From positions 3,106,001 to 3,170,000 of the forward strand of contig NZ_AP025944.1 of assembly GCF_024349685.1 (NCBI RefSeq): a stretch of DNA of 64,000 nt. The letters run 5' to 3'. The notes below the pieces were generated by a model, which saw nothing but the letters and a program-made list of their open reading frames with translations, did not search any database and was not told the origin of the DNA. This stretch comes from Pseudomonas sp. LRP2-20. Lineage in GTDB: Bacteria > Pseudomonadota > Gammaproteobacteria > Pseudomonadales > Pseudomonadaceae. Shown piece by piece: positions 1 to 9,292 of this stretch. The first letter of the stretch is position 1; each line of letters starts with the position of its first letter. The translations under genes and the position numbers were made by a program.

Positions 1-136
1 GTAACAGACCGGCGCGTGTCGCCACGGATTTCAACGCATTAGCGAGGCGTTTGCTTCGTTGACAAGCCCATCGCTCACGATGGCCACGCCACCCTGAGTG
101 CGCGTGTTTATCCACATGGACGCAGGAGAGACTGCC

Positions 137-652
137 ATGCCAACACCCGCTTACATCAAGATCGAAGGCCAAACCCAAGGCAACATCACTGCAGGCGCCT
201 TCACCTCCGAATCGGTCGGCAACGTGTTCGTCGAAGGCCATGAAGACGAAATCCTGGTGCAGGAAATCAAGCACCAGGTGACCGTACCCACTGACCCACA
301 AAGCGGCCAGCCCGCCGGTCAACGGGTGCACAAGCCTTTCATCTTCACCAGCGCGCTGAACAAGGCGACGCCGTTGATGTATCAGGCCCTGACCAGCGGC
401 GAAATGCTGCCAACCGTCGAAGTCAGATGGTACCGCACCTCGGTGGAAGGCAAGCAAGAGCACTTCTTCACCACCACGCTGGAAGACGCCACGATTGTCA
501 ACATCAACACCACGTTGCCCCATGCACAAAACAAGGAGAACGCTGACTTCACCCAATTGGTCGAGGTATCAATGTCGTACCGAAAGGTCACCTGGTCCCA
601 CGTAGCTGCAGGTACCGAAGGCTCCGACGACTGGCGCACACCGTTGGTATAA
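137..652 (+). CDS. hcp: Hcp family type VI secretion tube protein
   Basis: This 171-residue protein has the size and sequence style of Hcp, the hexameric ring protein that stacks into the inner tube of the type VI secretion system and is released with the spike. It opens with MPTPAYIKIEGQTQG, the usual Hcp N-terminus. An in-frame start exists 13 codons earlier, but the ATG at 137 is preceded by AGGAGAG at the right distance and gives the normal Hcp length. It is followed by vgrG, an Eag chaperone gene and a PAAR-Rhs effector, so this is an orphan effector module that would be fired by a T6SS core located elsewhere, since no sheath or membrane-complex genes occur here. Family assignment is firm; which T6SS it serves is unknown. 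Confidence 0.93.
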   Translation: MPTPAYIKIEGQTQGNITAGAFTSESVGNVFVEGHEDEILVQEIKHQVTVPTDPQSGQPAGQRVHKPFIFTSALNKATPLMYQALTSGEMLPTVEVRWYRTSVEGKQEHFFTTTLEDATIVNINTTLPHAQNKENADFTQLVEVSMSYRKVTWSHVAAGTEGSDDWRTPLV

Positions 653-665
653 CCCGGTTGCACAT

Positions 666-702
666 CCCTGGCAGGCACGCCCTGCCAGGGGCTCTCGAAT
701 TT
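666..702 (+). terminator. Hairpin between hcp and vgrG, possible attenuating terminator
   Basis: Positions 666-675 and 681-690 form a perfect 10-bp stem (CCCTGGCAGG / CCTGCCAGGG) with a 5-base loop, followed by a weak T stretch at 699-702. It lies in the 74-bp hcp-vgrG gap. A partial terminator here would give more Hcp than VgrG, which fits their stoichiometry. The hairpin is seen in the sequence; the termination role is inference. Confidence 0.45.
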
Positions 703-726
703 TCAGACGGCGGACAAGGACTTCTC

Positions 727-2712
727 ATGCCTGGCCAATCTGACTTGCGCTACAGCTTCCAGCCGCTGGTTGGCAACGCTGAATTCGAAGTGGTGTCGTT
801 CGAACTGCGAGAGGGGATCAGCATACCCTTCGCGCTGGAGCTGAAACTGATCAGCTTCGAAAACGATATCGACTTCGGCGACCTGCTAGACAAACCCGTG
901 CTCTTCACCATCTGGAGCGACGAAAGCCCGGTGCGCTACGTGCACGGTGTGGTCAGCCGCTTCAGCCAGGCTGAAAGCGGCTTCTACCGCACCTACTATG
1001 ACGCGCTGATCGAGCCCCAGCTGGCCCGTGCCAATCTTCGCTCGAACTGGCGCATCTTCCAGCACAAGACCGTCCCACAGATTCTTGAACTGATGCTCCA
1101 GCGCCAGGGCATCAACCAGTACGAACTGCGCGCGAGCATGGACCATCAGGTCCGCGAGTTCTGCGTGCAGGCGGGTGAGACCGACCTTGAATTCATTGCT
1201 CGCCTGGCGGCTGAGGAAGGCTTCGTCTACCGCTTCGCGCACAGTGAAAAGCTACACAAGCTGATCATCACCGATCGGCTGCAATCACTGGGGTTGATCA
1301 GTCATGGCGCCATCAAGACCGAAGATGAAGACGAGGATTTCTATCATGACGGCGAGCCTGTAGACCCAGACAGCGTGCTGTATCAAGCCGCCAGCGGCGG
1401 TGATCATGCCAGGCCCTGCCTTCGCCGCTTGCGCTACAGCGAACAGGTGCGCACCGCACGGCAGGTCCAGCGTGACTACACCTTTACCAACCCGGCCTAC
1501 CGCCAGGAACACAGGGCAGCCGGGCCCTTCCTGGAGCATCAGTCCAAAGCGTACGAATACTTCGATTACCCAGGCCGCTATAAACGCGATGCCGTGGGCA
1601 AGCCGTTCACTGAAAACCGCATCACCGCGCTACGTCATGATGTGCGTATTGCGCAGGTCCAAGGTAACGATGTTCGCCTGCAACCGGGCCTCAGTTTCAC
1701 CCTGACGGGGCACCCACGTGAAGACCTCAATGCCCATTGGCGGGTGAACAGGGTTACCCACAAAGGCAAGCAGTTCACCAGCTTGCAGGAAGAAGCTGCC
1801 GGCGCAGATGTAAGCACGCACTACGAGCAGACTGCCGTGCTGGTCCCTGGACGGACCGAATGGCGCCCTGCCCCACTGGAGAAACCGCGAATCGACGGCC
1901 CACACATGGCGACCGTGGTAGGCCCGAAGGGAGAAGAGATCTATTGCGATGAATGGGGCCGGGTCAAGGTCAGCTTTCCGTGGGACCGCGAAAGCCAGAA
2001 CAACGAGTTCAGCTCCTGCTGGGTGAGGGTATCCCAGGGCTGGGCCGGTGGTAGCTGGGGCGCAATGGCTATTCCACGTATTGGTCAGGACGTGATCATC
2101 CAGTACGTCAATGGTGATCCCGACCAACCGATGATTACCGGGCGCACCTATTGCGGCGACCAGCTGCCGCCGTACGACCTGCCCGACCACAAGACCCGCA
2201 TGACCATCAAGAGCCAGACCCACAAAGGGGATGGCTTCAACGAGCTGCGCTTCGAGGACGAGCTGGGCAAAGAGGAAGTGTTCATCCACGCCCAGAGGGA
2301 CCAGAACACCAAGGTCAACAACAACCAGTCCCTGTCAGTTGGCGTCGATCGCGCCCAACGGATTGGCCAGGACGAAGCCATCGCCATCGGCCGCAATCGC
2401 CTGCGGGTGGTGAAGGCCAACGACACGCTCAAAGTTGGCGGCGGCAAGAACGACCTCATTACCGGTGACTACGAGATCGAAGCCGGCAACACCTTGCGCC
2501 TCAAGTGCGGCAAGACCCTCATTGAGCTGCAGGCCAACGGCACGCTCAACATCACCTGCGAAACCTTCAACCTCACCGGCCAGCAGAGCGGGCATATCAA
2601 CACACTCGCCGCGAAGCTCGACCTCAACGCTGACGGCGGAGCAGCGGCTGCCGCCGCGAGTGGACGCGACAGCGGTGCGCTCAAGGCCGATGTGGATGAG
2701 CACTTTGAATAA
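727..2712 (+). CDS. vgrG: VgrG type VI secretion spike protein
   Basis: This 661-residue protein is VgrG, the trimeric spike that sits on the Hcp tube and carries effectors out of the cell. The N-terminal two thirds match the phage gp27-like base (SLRYSFQPLVGNAEFEV-like opening), followed near residues 400-470 by the gp5-like OB region (PHMATVVGPKGEEIYCDEWG) and then a repetitive beta-helix needle (VNNNQSLSVGVDRAQRIG). The C-terminus ends in a short Ala-rich tail without an extra enzymatic domain, so it is a structural rather than an evolved VgrG. The start at 727 follows CGGACAAGGACTTCTC, which holds an AAGGA ribosome site. The neighbouring Eag chaperone and PAAR-Rhs genes indicate the cargo. 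Confidence 0.95.
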   Translation: MPGQSDLRYSFQPLVGNAEFEVVSFELREGISIPFALELKLISFENDIDFGDLLDKPVLFTIWSDESPVRYVHGVVSRFSQAESGFYRTYYDALIEPQLARANLRSNWRIFQHKTVPQILELMLQRQGINQYELRASMDHQVREFCVQAGETDLEFIARLAAEEGFVYRFAHSEKLHKLIITDRLQSLGLISHGAIKTEDEDEDFYHDGEPVDPDSVLYQAASGGDHARPCLRRLRYSEQVRTARQVQRDYTFTNPAYRQEHRAAGPFLEHQSKAYEYFDYPGRYKRDAVGKPFTENRITALRHDVRIAQVQGNDVRLQPGLSFTLTGHPREDLNAHWRVNRVTHKGKQFTSLQEEAAGADVSTHYEQTAVLVPGRTEWRPAPLEKPRIDGPHMATVVGPKGEEIYCDEWGRVKVSFPWDRESQNNEFSSCWVRVSQGWAGGSWGAMAIPRIGQDVIIQYVNGDPDQPMITGRTYCGDQLPPYDLPDHKTRMTIKSQTHKGDGFNELRFEDELGKEEVFIHAQRDQNTKVNNNQSLSVGVDRAQRIGQDEAIAIGRNRLRVVKANDTLKVGGGKNDLITGDYEIEAGNTLRLKCGKTLIELQANGTLNITCETFNLTGQQSGHINTLAAKLDLNADGGAAAAAASGRDSGALKADVDEHFE

Positions 2713-2760
2713 CGACTGGCACTGGCCCGCACCGGATCAATTCCTGAATGGACTCCCGCA

Positions 2761-3210
2761 ATGACTGACTACCTGACTCACGACCTGATCCTCAACCTGG
2801 GGGAGGAAATCCCCGAAGACCTGACGCTCAACATGCTGCGTTTTCGTACCCGAGACACCACGTTGGTGGTGGCGCGCAGCCCTGTCGGCAACGACAAGAC
2901 ATTGGACGACGCCGTCGAAGACCAACTGCGAATACTGCGTAAAAAGTCCAAGGCAATGACCATCACGCCCATGCAGATCGCGTGCTTGGGTGCCGCTGAA
3001 CACCCGATAGAAGCCCGCGAGATGGCCATTGAATTCATGGTCGGTGAAACCGCCCACTTCCAACTCCAGGCAGCCTGCCTGATACCGGGCCAACACCGCC
3101 TGCTGGTACTCAATTACAGCAAGCCAGGCCCATTGAACAGCGACGACATCAAGCACTGGCGCGCCATCAAGCAAAAGCTCCGCTTCAACCAAGGCCCCCG
3201 CCTGCCCTGA
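2761..3210 (+). CDS. Eag-type T6SS effector chaperone (DUF1795/DcrB-like)
   Basis: This 149-residue protein resembles the DUF1795/EagR family. These proteins act as dimeric chaperones that bind the N-terminal transmembrane segments of prePAAR-containing T6SS effectors and keep them soluble until they load on VgrG. The gene sits directly between vgrG and a PAAR-Rhs gene whose first 80 residues include a long hydrophobic stretch, which is exactly the client expected. It has no signal peptide or membrane segment, consistent with a cytoplasmic role. Spacing to vgrG is 48 bp and to the effector 35 bp, so the genes are probably co-transcribed. The assignment combines family resemblance and context. 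Confidence 0.85.
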   Translation: MTDYLTHDLILNLGEEIPEDLTLNMLRFRTRDTTLVVARSPVGNDKTLDDAVEDQLRILRKKSKAMTITPMQIACLGAAEHPIEAREMAIEFMVGETAHFQLQAACLIPGQHRLLVLNYSKPGPLNSDDIKHWRAIKQKLRFNQGPRLP

Positions 3211-3245
3211 ACCACACCGACTCAAGCGCTTGGAGCCAACAATCC

Positions 3246-6200
3246 ATGGCACAATTCGTTCACGCCGCCCGGATGGGCGACGACATACTGCATCCCTCCC
3301 TCGTGGCTGAAATGGTCAGCGCGGTCGCCGAGGCGGTCATCTATGCCGCCGCCACCGCAGCCGCAGCGGCCGCCATCAGCCTGGCCGTTGTCGGCACCGT
3401 CGCCACTGGCGGCGCAGCAGGTTTCGCCATCGCCGCCGTCGCCGGCGTGGCGGTCGGTGCGATGAGCACCCTTTCGGTTGGTGAAGATCAGACGGTCGGC
3501 GAGGCCATCTCCAGCTTTTGCGACAGCCTGGGCAACAGCGTGGCCGCGCCCGAGCCCTGCGGAAAGATCCAGAGCGGCTCAGGCAATGTGTTCATCAACA
3601 GCAAGCCCGCCGCTCGGGCAGCCGGCATCACCGGGCCGCCAGGCGGCGGAGCGGCCGATGCCGAACAGGCAGAACCCTCGATCCTGGAAAACGTCGGTTC
3701 CATGGCCATGGCGGCGATGCCCTACCTGCTCCCGGTGGTGGGCTTGGGCATGGCGATACGCGACATCTTCAACCCGCCCGTCACGACGCCAAAGGACCCA
3801 GGCTCGGAGTCCAGGGACGAGGACAGGATTTCATGCAGCCGCCACCCGCCGCTGCCCGAAAACCACATTGCGCAAGGGTCGGACAAGGTCTTCATCAACG
3901 GCCAGCCCGCGGCGCGATCGGGCGACAAGACCACCTGCGACGCCACGATTGATGTGAATGAAAAGGTCTCGCCGAATGTGCGCATTGGCGGCGGGACGGC
4001 GACGGTTCGGGATATTCGCAATGGCAAGAGCAAGATTGCGATGTTCACCGGGATCATCGCGGGAATTCTCATTTCACGACGCTTTGGCCGCATCAAGGGC
4101 TGCAACGTTGGCAACCCGGTGGCTGTCGCCACCGGCAGCAAATTCCAGGACGGCCCCGAAGACACTGACTTCAGCCTCCCCGGCCTGCTCGGTATCGAAT
4201 GGGCGCGCCGCTACGATAGCAGGGACCTTCGTACTGGCGGGCTGTTCGGGCAGGGCTGGAGCGTTCCATATGAGGTGGAACTTGTCCGCGTCCCCCATCC
4301 TGAAGGCGGCCAGCTGTCGGTCTACATCGATGAACAAGGCAATCGGCTGGAACTGGGCCGCCTGAGTGCCGGCGATGCCTTCGTCAGTGTCGTGGACGGC
4401 TTGGCTTTCTTCCAGCTGGAGGATGGTCAAACGGTTGTCGAGGACATTCATGAGGGGCAGTACAAGGTTTTCGATATCGACCCGCTCGACCCCAACCGTT
4501 CAAGGCTCATCAGGCTGAGCGACCGCAATCTCAACTACGTCGATGTGCTTTACGACAAACAAGGTCGCCTGCAAGCACTCTATGACAAGTACGGCCAGAC
4601 GGTTGTCCAGCTTCACTACGAGGCTGCGCATGCACGTCGTGTCTCCAAGGTCTCGCGGATCTTCCTGACCAATAAGGGTGCCCCCGCTATCGAGCGCAAC
4701 GAGCGGTTGGTCAGCTACGGCTACACCGACTGTGGGCAGTTGCAGGAAGTCCTGGATGCGACAGGTCAGGTGGTGCGCCGCTTCAGCTATACCGAAGACG
4801 GCTATCTTAAGCGTCACCAATTGGCCAGCGGCGCCGTCCGCGAGTACGTGTGGGCATGTTACGCCATTCCTGAGAAACGCCCTGCGCCACGGCGGGCGGA
4901 TGGCACACCTTATCGCCTGCCGCCTTTGCTTGAACCGCAACCTGACCACGAATGGCGGGTGATTCGCCACTGGGGGAGCGATGGCGAGGACTACCAGTTC
5001 GCCTACAACCTCGAACAAGGTGAAACCCTCGTCACTGACTCGCTGGGCCGCCAGGATCGCTATTTCTGGGGCCCGCTATACGACGTTTACAAGCATGTCG
5101 ACGCGCTGGGCAACTGCTGGCAAGCAGAGATCATTTCCGGGCAGTTGATCAAGCGAACGGACCCACAGGGCGGCGAGTGGCGGTACAGCTATGACGATAT
5201 CGGTCGTCTGATCGAAACGCGTGACCCGCTCGGGCGTAGCGAACACATCAGCTATCTGCGCCACTGGGCGCTACCCGTTCAGGTCACCGAGGCTGCAGGG
5301 CGTACCCGGCGTTACGGCTACGATGCCCATGGCAATTTGCTGTGGGAGCAGGATCCACTGGGCCGCAGCACACACTATCAATACAGCCCGGAAGGCCGCG
5401 TTACCCGCATTACCGATGCCCTCGAAAAGACCAAGCACCTGACCTGGAACACCCGTGGCCAATTGCTCAGTTACCGCGACTGCAGCAACAACCAGACGCT
5501 GTACCACTACGACTTGCATGGCCGCCTGAGCGAGAGCATCAACGCCCGCGGCGAGAAGACCCTCTTCCGTTATGACGCCCGCGGCTACCTGATCGAACAT
5601 GAACGGCCCGATGGTCGTATCGACCGCTACGAAGTCGATGCCGCCGGCCAGCTGACGCGCTACATCGATCCTGCGCAAAAGAACCTGCAGTTTCACTACG
5701 ACCACAGCGGTCGCCTGGTCGAGCGCCTGGATGCCATGGGCCACAGCGTCAGATTTCGTTACGACGCCTACGGCCGATTGCTCAAGCTCACCAATGAAAA
5801 CGACGAGTCCTATCGTTTTGGCTGGGACAAGCTGGATCGACTGGTCGCGCAGGAGGACCTGGATGGCAGTGGGCACATTTATGAATACGACGTACTGGAT
5901 GGGGTCACCAGCCTCACCCATGTACCCTCCCCCCATGAACAAGCCCCCCTGTCCGAGAACGCCCCTGCAACGCGGACCACTCCGATTCGCCACGATTTCG
6001 AACGCGATGCTGTTGGCCGCCTGCTGAGCAAGCGCACCGAGGATGGCATCACCGGCTACAGCTACGACACCGCCGACAATCTGTTGTCCATCGCTTTCAC
6101 CAATAACCAGGGTGAAAAACAGCAGCTTGAATACACCTACGATCCCACAGGGCAACTGCTGAGCGAAACCAACAGCGCCGGGTTGTTGCAGTACGGTTAT

Positions 6201-7874
6201 GACGAGTTGGGCAACCTGCAGACCCTCACCCTGCCCGATCAGCGCAAACTCAATTACCTCTACTACGGCAGTGGGCACCTGCACCAGATCAACCTGGACG
6301 GCCGGGTCATCAGTGACTTTGAGCGTGATGCCATGCATGACGAAGTCATGCGCACCCAAGGCAGCCTGATTACACGTACCCGTTATGACAAAAGCGGCCG
6401 CTTGAGTGGCAAGGCCATCCACTACCGCGATGCTCCTGCTGAAGTGCTGCCATTGTTGGACAAAACTTATCGCTATGACGCCAGCGACAACCTTGTGGCT
6501 GAAGGGCTGACCCAGACGCAACGCAAAGGCATGTCTGGCGCTGCCAACGATGAACAAGCCCACCTCGAACAGATCATCGGTCGTTTCCACGACCTGCCCC
6601 ACACAGGGAGGAGTTACTCGGGCAGTAATCGCTATGGATACGATCCCAACGAACAACTGCAAACTGTCCACCAATCTCGCCCCAACTGGCAGGCGACACA
6701 GGTCGAGGATTACAAGTACGACAAGGCAGGCAACCTGTTCGACGGGCCGAAGCTTAATGGCCTGATCAGGCACAACCGAGTGCTGGTTTATCAGGACAAG
6801 CGGTATCGCTATGACCGATTTGGGCGATTGTGCGAGAAGCGAATCGGCAGTCATCGGGTGCAGCGCTTCGAGTACGACGCCGAACAACGGCTGGTGTGTG
6901 TGGAGCAAATGCGGCATGGGGAGAGCGAACGCATTGTGTTCGGCTACGACCCGCTGGGGCGGCGGATCAGCAAGGCTGTATACAGGCAAGGCGAAGCCGA
7001 GCCTGTACGCCGGACGCTGTATCACTGGCAGGGGTTGCGCTTGGTGCAGGAAGTACAGAGCGGACTGTCCAACCTTTATGTCTATGCGAGCCCAAATAGC
7101 TATGAACCGCTAGCACGTATAGACGAGAATCTGGATAAGGACAACATACAGCATTTCCACTCCAACCTGGCTGGGCTGCCCGAACAGGTAACGGATAACA
7201 ATGGTCATACAGTGTGGCGCATCGATTGTCACGGTTGGGGCACCGCACGGGAGGAATGGCGCAGTCCACAGCAAGGAAGCGAGCAGAATTTACGTTACCA
7301 AGGTCAGTACCTTGACCGAGAAACGGGGCTGCACTACAACACGTTCAGGTTTTATGACCCAGATGTGGGAAGGTTCACCACACCGGATCCTGTAGAGTTG
7401 GCAGGCGGAATAAACCTTTACCAATACGGCCCAAACACCGCCACATGGATCGACCCTCTGGGACTTTGCCGCCGGGGGAATACTATAACGAAACGTCACA
7501 TGGATGAAATTAGAGATCAGTTTTTACGCGATAATAACCTTTCACCTATGTCGCATACTCAAGGTGGACGACAGATGGGGACTGGCATTGAACTTAGAGA
7601 AACATACTTAAAGCCTCTACCTGGAGGATTAGGTCGAAAGGGAGGCTCATACACAGACATGACATTCATAGATGCAAAGGGCCGAACCGTATACATTCAA
7701 ACAGTGGACAAAGGCAAGGTCAACGGAATGTCACAGCGCGAATGGGACAATGCTAACCGGATCACGAAACAAGACCCTAGCGCCATTGTAATCAGCGTCG
7801 TTAAAGGAAAAATCACCACTCCAGGATCTTTAAATACTTCCAACATGCCAGCCGGGCAAGTGATAATAAGGTAA
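3246..7874 (+). CDS. prePAAR-PAAR-Rhs polymorphic toxin, T6SS effector
   Basis: This 1542-residue protein is a T6SS Rhs effector. Residues 1-15 carry a prePAAR-like AARMGDD motif, and about 26-80 form an Ala/Gly-rich hydrophobic region with a second hydrophobic segment near 150-172. Two PAAR-like blocks, each with a VFIN..PAAR core, flank that second segment, and the second ends in DKTTCDATI. From about residue 285 there is a DUF6531-like entry domain and then many YD repeats forming the Rhs shell. The core ends at DPLGL near residue 1407, the usual self-cleavage point. The remaining 135 residues are the toxin. It contains GGSYTDMTFIDAKG followed by YIQTVDKG, which suggests a PD-(D/E)XK-like nuclease with Q in place of the usual acidic residue; this is inference. 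Base composition drops sharply from about 7480. Confidence 0.93.
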   Translation: MAQFVHAARMGDDILHPSLVAEMVSAVAEAVIYAAATAAAAAAISLAVVGTVATGGAAGFAIAAVAGVAVGAMSTLSVGEDQTVGEAISSFCDSLGNSVAAPEPCGKIQSGSGNVFINSKPAARAAGITGPPGGGAADAEQAEPSILENVGSMAMAAMPYLLPVVGLGMAIRDIFNPPVTTPKDPGSESRDEDRISCSRHPPLPENHIAQGSDKVFINGQPAARSGDKTTCDATIDVNEKVSPNVRIGGGTATVRDIRNGKSKIAMFTGIIAGILISRRFGRIKGCNVGNPVAVATGSKFQDGPEDTDFSLPGLLGIEWARRYDSRDLRTGGLFGQGWSVPYEVELVRVPHPEGGQLSVYIDEQGNRLELGRLSAGDAFVSVVDGLAFFQLEDGQTVVEDIHEGQYKVFDIDPLDPNRSRLIRLSDRNLNYVDVLYDKQGRLQALYDKYGQTVVQLHYEAAHARRVSKVSRIFLTNKGAPAIERNERLVSYGYTDCGQLQEVLDATGQVVRRFSYTEDGYLKRHQLASGAVREYVWACYAIPEKRPAPRRADGTPYRLPPLLEPQPDHEWRVIRHWGSDGEDYQFAYNLEQGETLVTDSLGRQDRYFWGPLYDVYKHVDALGNCWQAEIISGQLIKRTDPQGGEWRYSYDDIGRLIETRDPLGRSEHISYLRHWALPVQVTEAAGRTRRYGYDAHGNLLWEQDPLGRSTHYQYSPEGRVTRITDALEKTKHLTWNTRGQLLSYRDCSNNQTLYHYDLHGRLSESINARGEKTLFRYDARGYLIEHERPDGRIDRYEVDAAGQLTRYIDPAQKNLQFHYDHSGRLVERLDAMGHSVRFRYDAYGRLLKLTNENDESYRFGWDKLDRLVAQEDLDGSGHIYEYDVLDGVTSLTHVPSPHEQAPLSENAPATRTTPIRHDFERDAVGRLLSKRTEDGITGYSYDTADNLLSIAFTNNQGEKQQLEYTYDPTGQLLSETNSAGLLQYGYDELGNLQTLTLPDQRKLNYLYYGSGHLHQINLDGRVISDFERDAMHDEVMRTQGSLITRTRYDKSGRLSGKAIHYRDAPAEVLPLLDKTYRYDASDNLVAEGLTQTQRKGMSGAANDEQAHLEQIIGRFHDLPHTGRSYSGSNRYGYDPNEQLQTVHQSRPNWQATQVEDYKYDKAGNLFDGPKLNGLIRHNRVLVYQDKRYRYDRFGRLCEKRIGSHRVQRFEYDAEQRLVCVEQMRHGESERIVFGYDPLGRRISKAVYRQGEAEPVRRTLYHWQGLRLVQEVQSGLSNLYVYASPNSYEPLARIDENLDKDNIQHFHSNLAGLPEQVTDNNGHTVWRIDCHGWGTAREEWRSPQQGSEQNLRYQGQYLDRETGLHYNTFRFYDPDVGRFTTPDPVELAGGINLYQYGPNTATWIDPLGLCRRGNTITKRHMDEIRDQFLRDNNLSPMSHTQGGRQMGTGIELRETYLKPLPGGLGRKGGSYTDMTFIDAKGRTVYIQTVDKGKVNGMSQREWDNANRITKQDPSAIVISVVKGKITTPGSLNTSNMPAGQVIIR
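7467..7871 (+). other. C-terminal toxin domain of the Rhs effector
   Basis: This stretch encodes residues 1408-1542, beginning just after the DPLGL junction. It is richer in A and T than the rhs core and has no YD repeats, the usual sign of an exchangeable toxin tip. The block GGSYTDM, then VYIQTVDKG, then a helix with SQREWDNANRI is reminiscent of restriction-endonuclease-fold toxin tips that end Rhs proteins. No exact family was recognised, and a different nuclease fold is possible. Confidence 0.6.
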
Positions 7875-7880
7875 TTAACA

Positions 7881-8486
7881 ATGGTCAACAAAACACCAAC
7901 ACTCCTAGTATTTATGACGCAAGCTGATGAGCTTCGCTTTTCTAGAGAGCTCTTATCTCAATTTCCCGAGATAACATTCATCGAGACGGGAAACTGGGAA
8001 AAACGATCGCCCAAAACAAGGCATATGCTAAATGAATGCCACAGTGACAGCCCGCAGCACTCCATATGGAACAAACTAATACTACCAGAGCACATATATA
8101 GCAAAAACTATATATTCCCCAACGAGAATAAAAGGTCATACTTCGGGGCGACGGTCGGACCTGGACTCATCCAGTACATCAGACCACACATAGCAGACTA
8201 CGACCCTTCCTGCCTTCGCAATGGAAGGCTATCTGCTTCATACGACCCCAAGAAAGATCCTGCAACCGATTTGTTTGTAAAAACAGTATTTAAGATAGCC
8301 AGGAAGGGAGCGGTAGATGTTTTTTTAGTTGACCGTAAAACCGGCAACACTTCCGACAAACCAGAAACTCATTTCCTTGCATGGCCAGACGCTGCCAATT
8401 GCTATAATGGACAGGATGGTAGTTATCTCACAAATAACGCCTTTGCGTATTTTGTCGGAAACAAAAAACAATCTGGCATTAAATAA
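7881..8486 (+). CDS. Putative immunity protein for the Rhs toxin
   Basis: This 201-residue protein was not recognised as a known family. It starts 6 bp after the rhs stop codon, is short, soluble and AT-rich compared with the surrounding genes, and occupies the position where Rhs effectors keep their cognate immunity gene. It would neutralise the toxin tip in the cytoplasm of the producing cell. There is no signal peptide or membrane segment, consistent with a toxin that acts inside the cell, such as a nuclease. Aromatic and charged blocks (GNWEKRSPKTRHM, HFLAWPDAANCY) are visible but match nothing I can name. The function is inferred from position only. Confidence 0.72.
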   Translation: MVNKTPTLLVFMTQADELRFSRELLSQFPEITFIETGNWEKRSPKTRHMLNECHSDSPQHSIWNKLILPEHIYSKNYIFPNENKRSYFGATVGPGLIQYIRPHIADYDPSCLRNGRLSASYDPKKDPATDLFVKTVFKIARKGAVDVFLVDRKTGNTSDKPETHFLAWPDAANCYNGQDGSYLTNNAFAYFVGNKKQSGIK

Positions 8487-8510
8487 ATCTCACGAACCCC
8501 AGAGACACTT

Positions 8511-9189
8511 GGGCGTAGCGAACATATCAGCTACCTGCGCCACTGGGCGCTACCCGTTCAGGTCTCCGAGGCTGCAGGGCGTACCCGGCGTTACGGCCAC
8601 GATGCCCATGGCAATTTGCTGTGGGAGCAGGATCCACTGGGCCATAGCACACAATATCAATACAGCCCGGAAGGCCGCGTTACCCGCATTACCGATGCCC
8701 TCGAAAAGACCAAGCACCTGAGCTGGAACACCCGTGGCCAGTTGCTCAGTTACCGTGACTGCAGCAACAACCAGACGCTGTACCACTACGACTTGCATGG
8801 CCGCCTGAGCGAGAGCATCAACGCCCGCGGCGAGAAGACCCTCTTCCGTTTTGACGCCCGCGGCTACCTGATCGAAAATGAACGGCCCGATGGTCGTATC
8901 GACCGCTACGAAGTCGATGCCGCCGGCCAGCTGACGCGCTATATCGATCCTGCGCAAAAGAACCTGCAGTTTAACTACGACCACAGCGGTCGCCTGGTCG
9001 AGCGCCTGGATGCCATGGGCCACAGCGTCAGATTTCGTTACGACGCCTACGGCCGATTGCTCAAGCTCACCAATGAAAACGACGAGTCCTATCATTTTGG
9101 CTGGGACAAGCTGGATCGACTGGTCGCGCAGGAGGACCTGGATGGCAGTGGGCGCATTTATGAATACGACGTACTCGATGGGGTCACCA
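8511..9189 (+). pseudogene. Duplicated internal fragment of the Rhs core
   Basis: These 679 bases repeat positions 5232-5910 of the intact rhs gene with about 17 differences that I could count by eye, roughly 97 percent identity. The copy starts 24 bp after the immunity stop codon and ends abruptly after GGGGTCACCA, in the middle of the YD-repeat region. The reading frame is open, but there is no ribosome site, no plausible start and no C-terminal tip, so it is a remnant rather than a working gene. It is in direct orientation with the parent, so recombination between the two copies would remove 3.3 kb including the toxin and immunity genes. Confidence 0.9.
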
Positions 9190-9292
9190 CCTTCCGCACC
9201 CTGCCCAAACGCGACCGGATCGCCGTGCGGTTCATGTGCACGGCGATTTACAAAACTCGCCCAAAACGCGCGATTGAAGGCTTAGCCCGGCC
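9190..9292. other. Short unexplained spacer between rhs remnant and tenA
   Basis: This 103-bp stretch does not match the rhs core and holds no recognisable gene. The two flanking genes converge on it. It marks the right-hand boundary of the Rhs island. Confidence 0.5.

Noticed and set aside
5271..7025. 584-codon open frame antisense to the rhs gene
   Set aside because: It mirrors the YD-repeat coding sequence, has no recognisable domains, and arises because high-GC codons leave few stops on the other strand.
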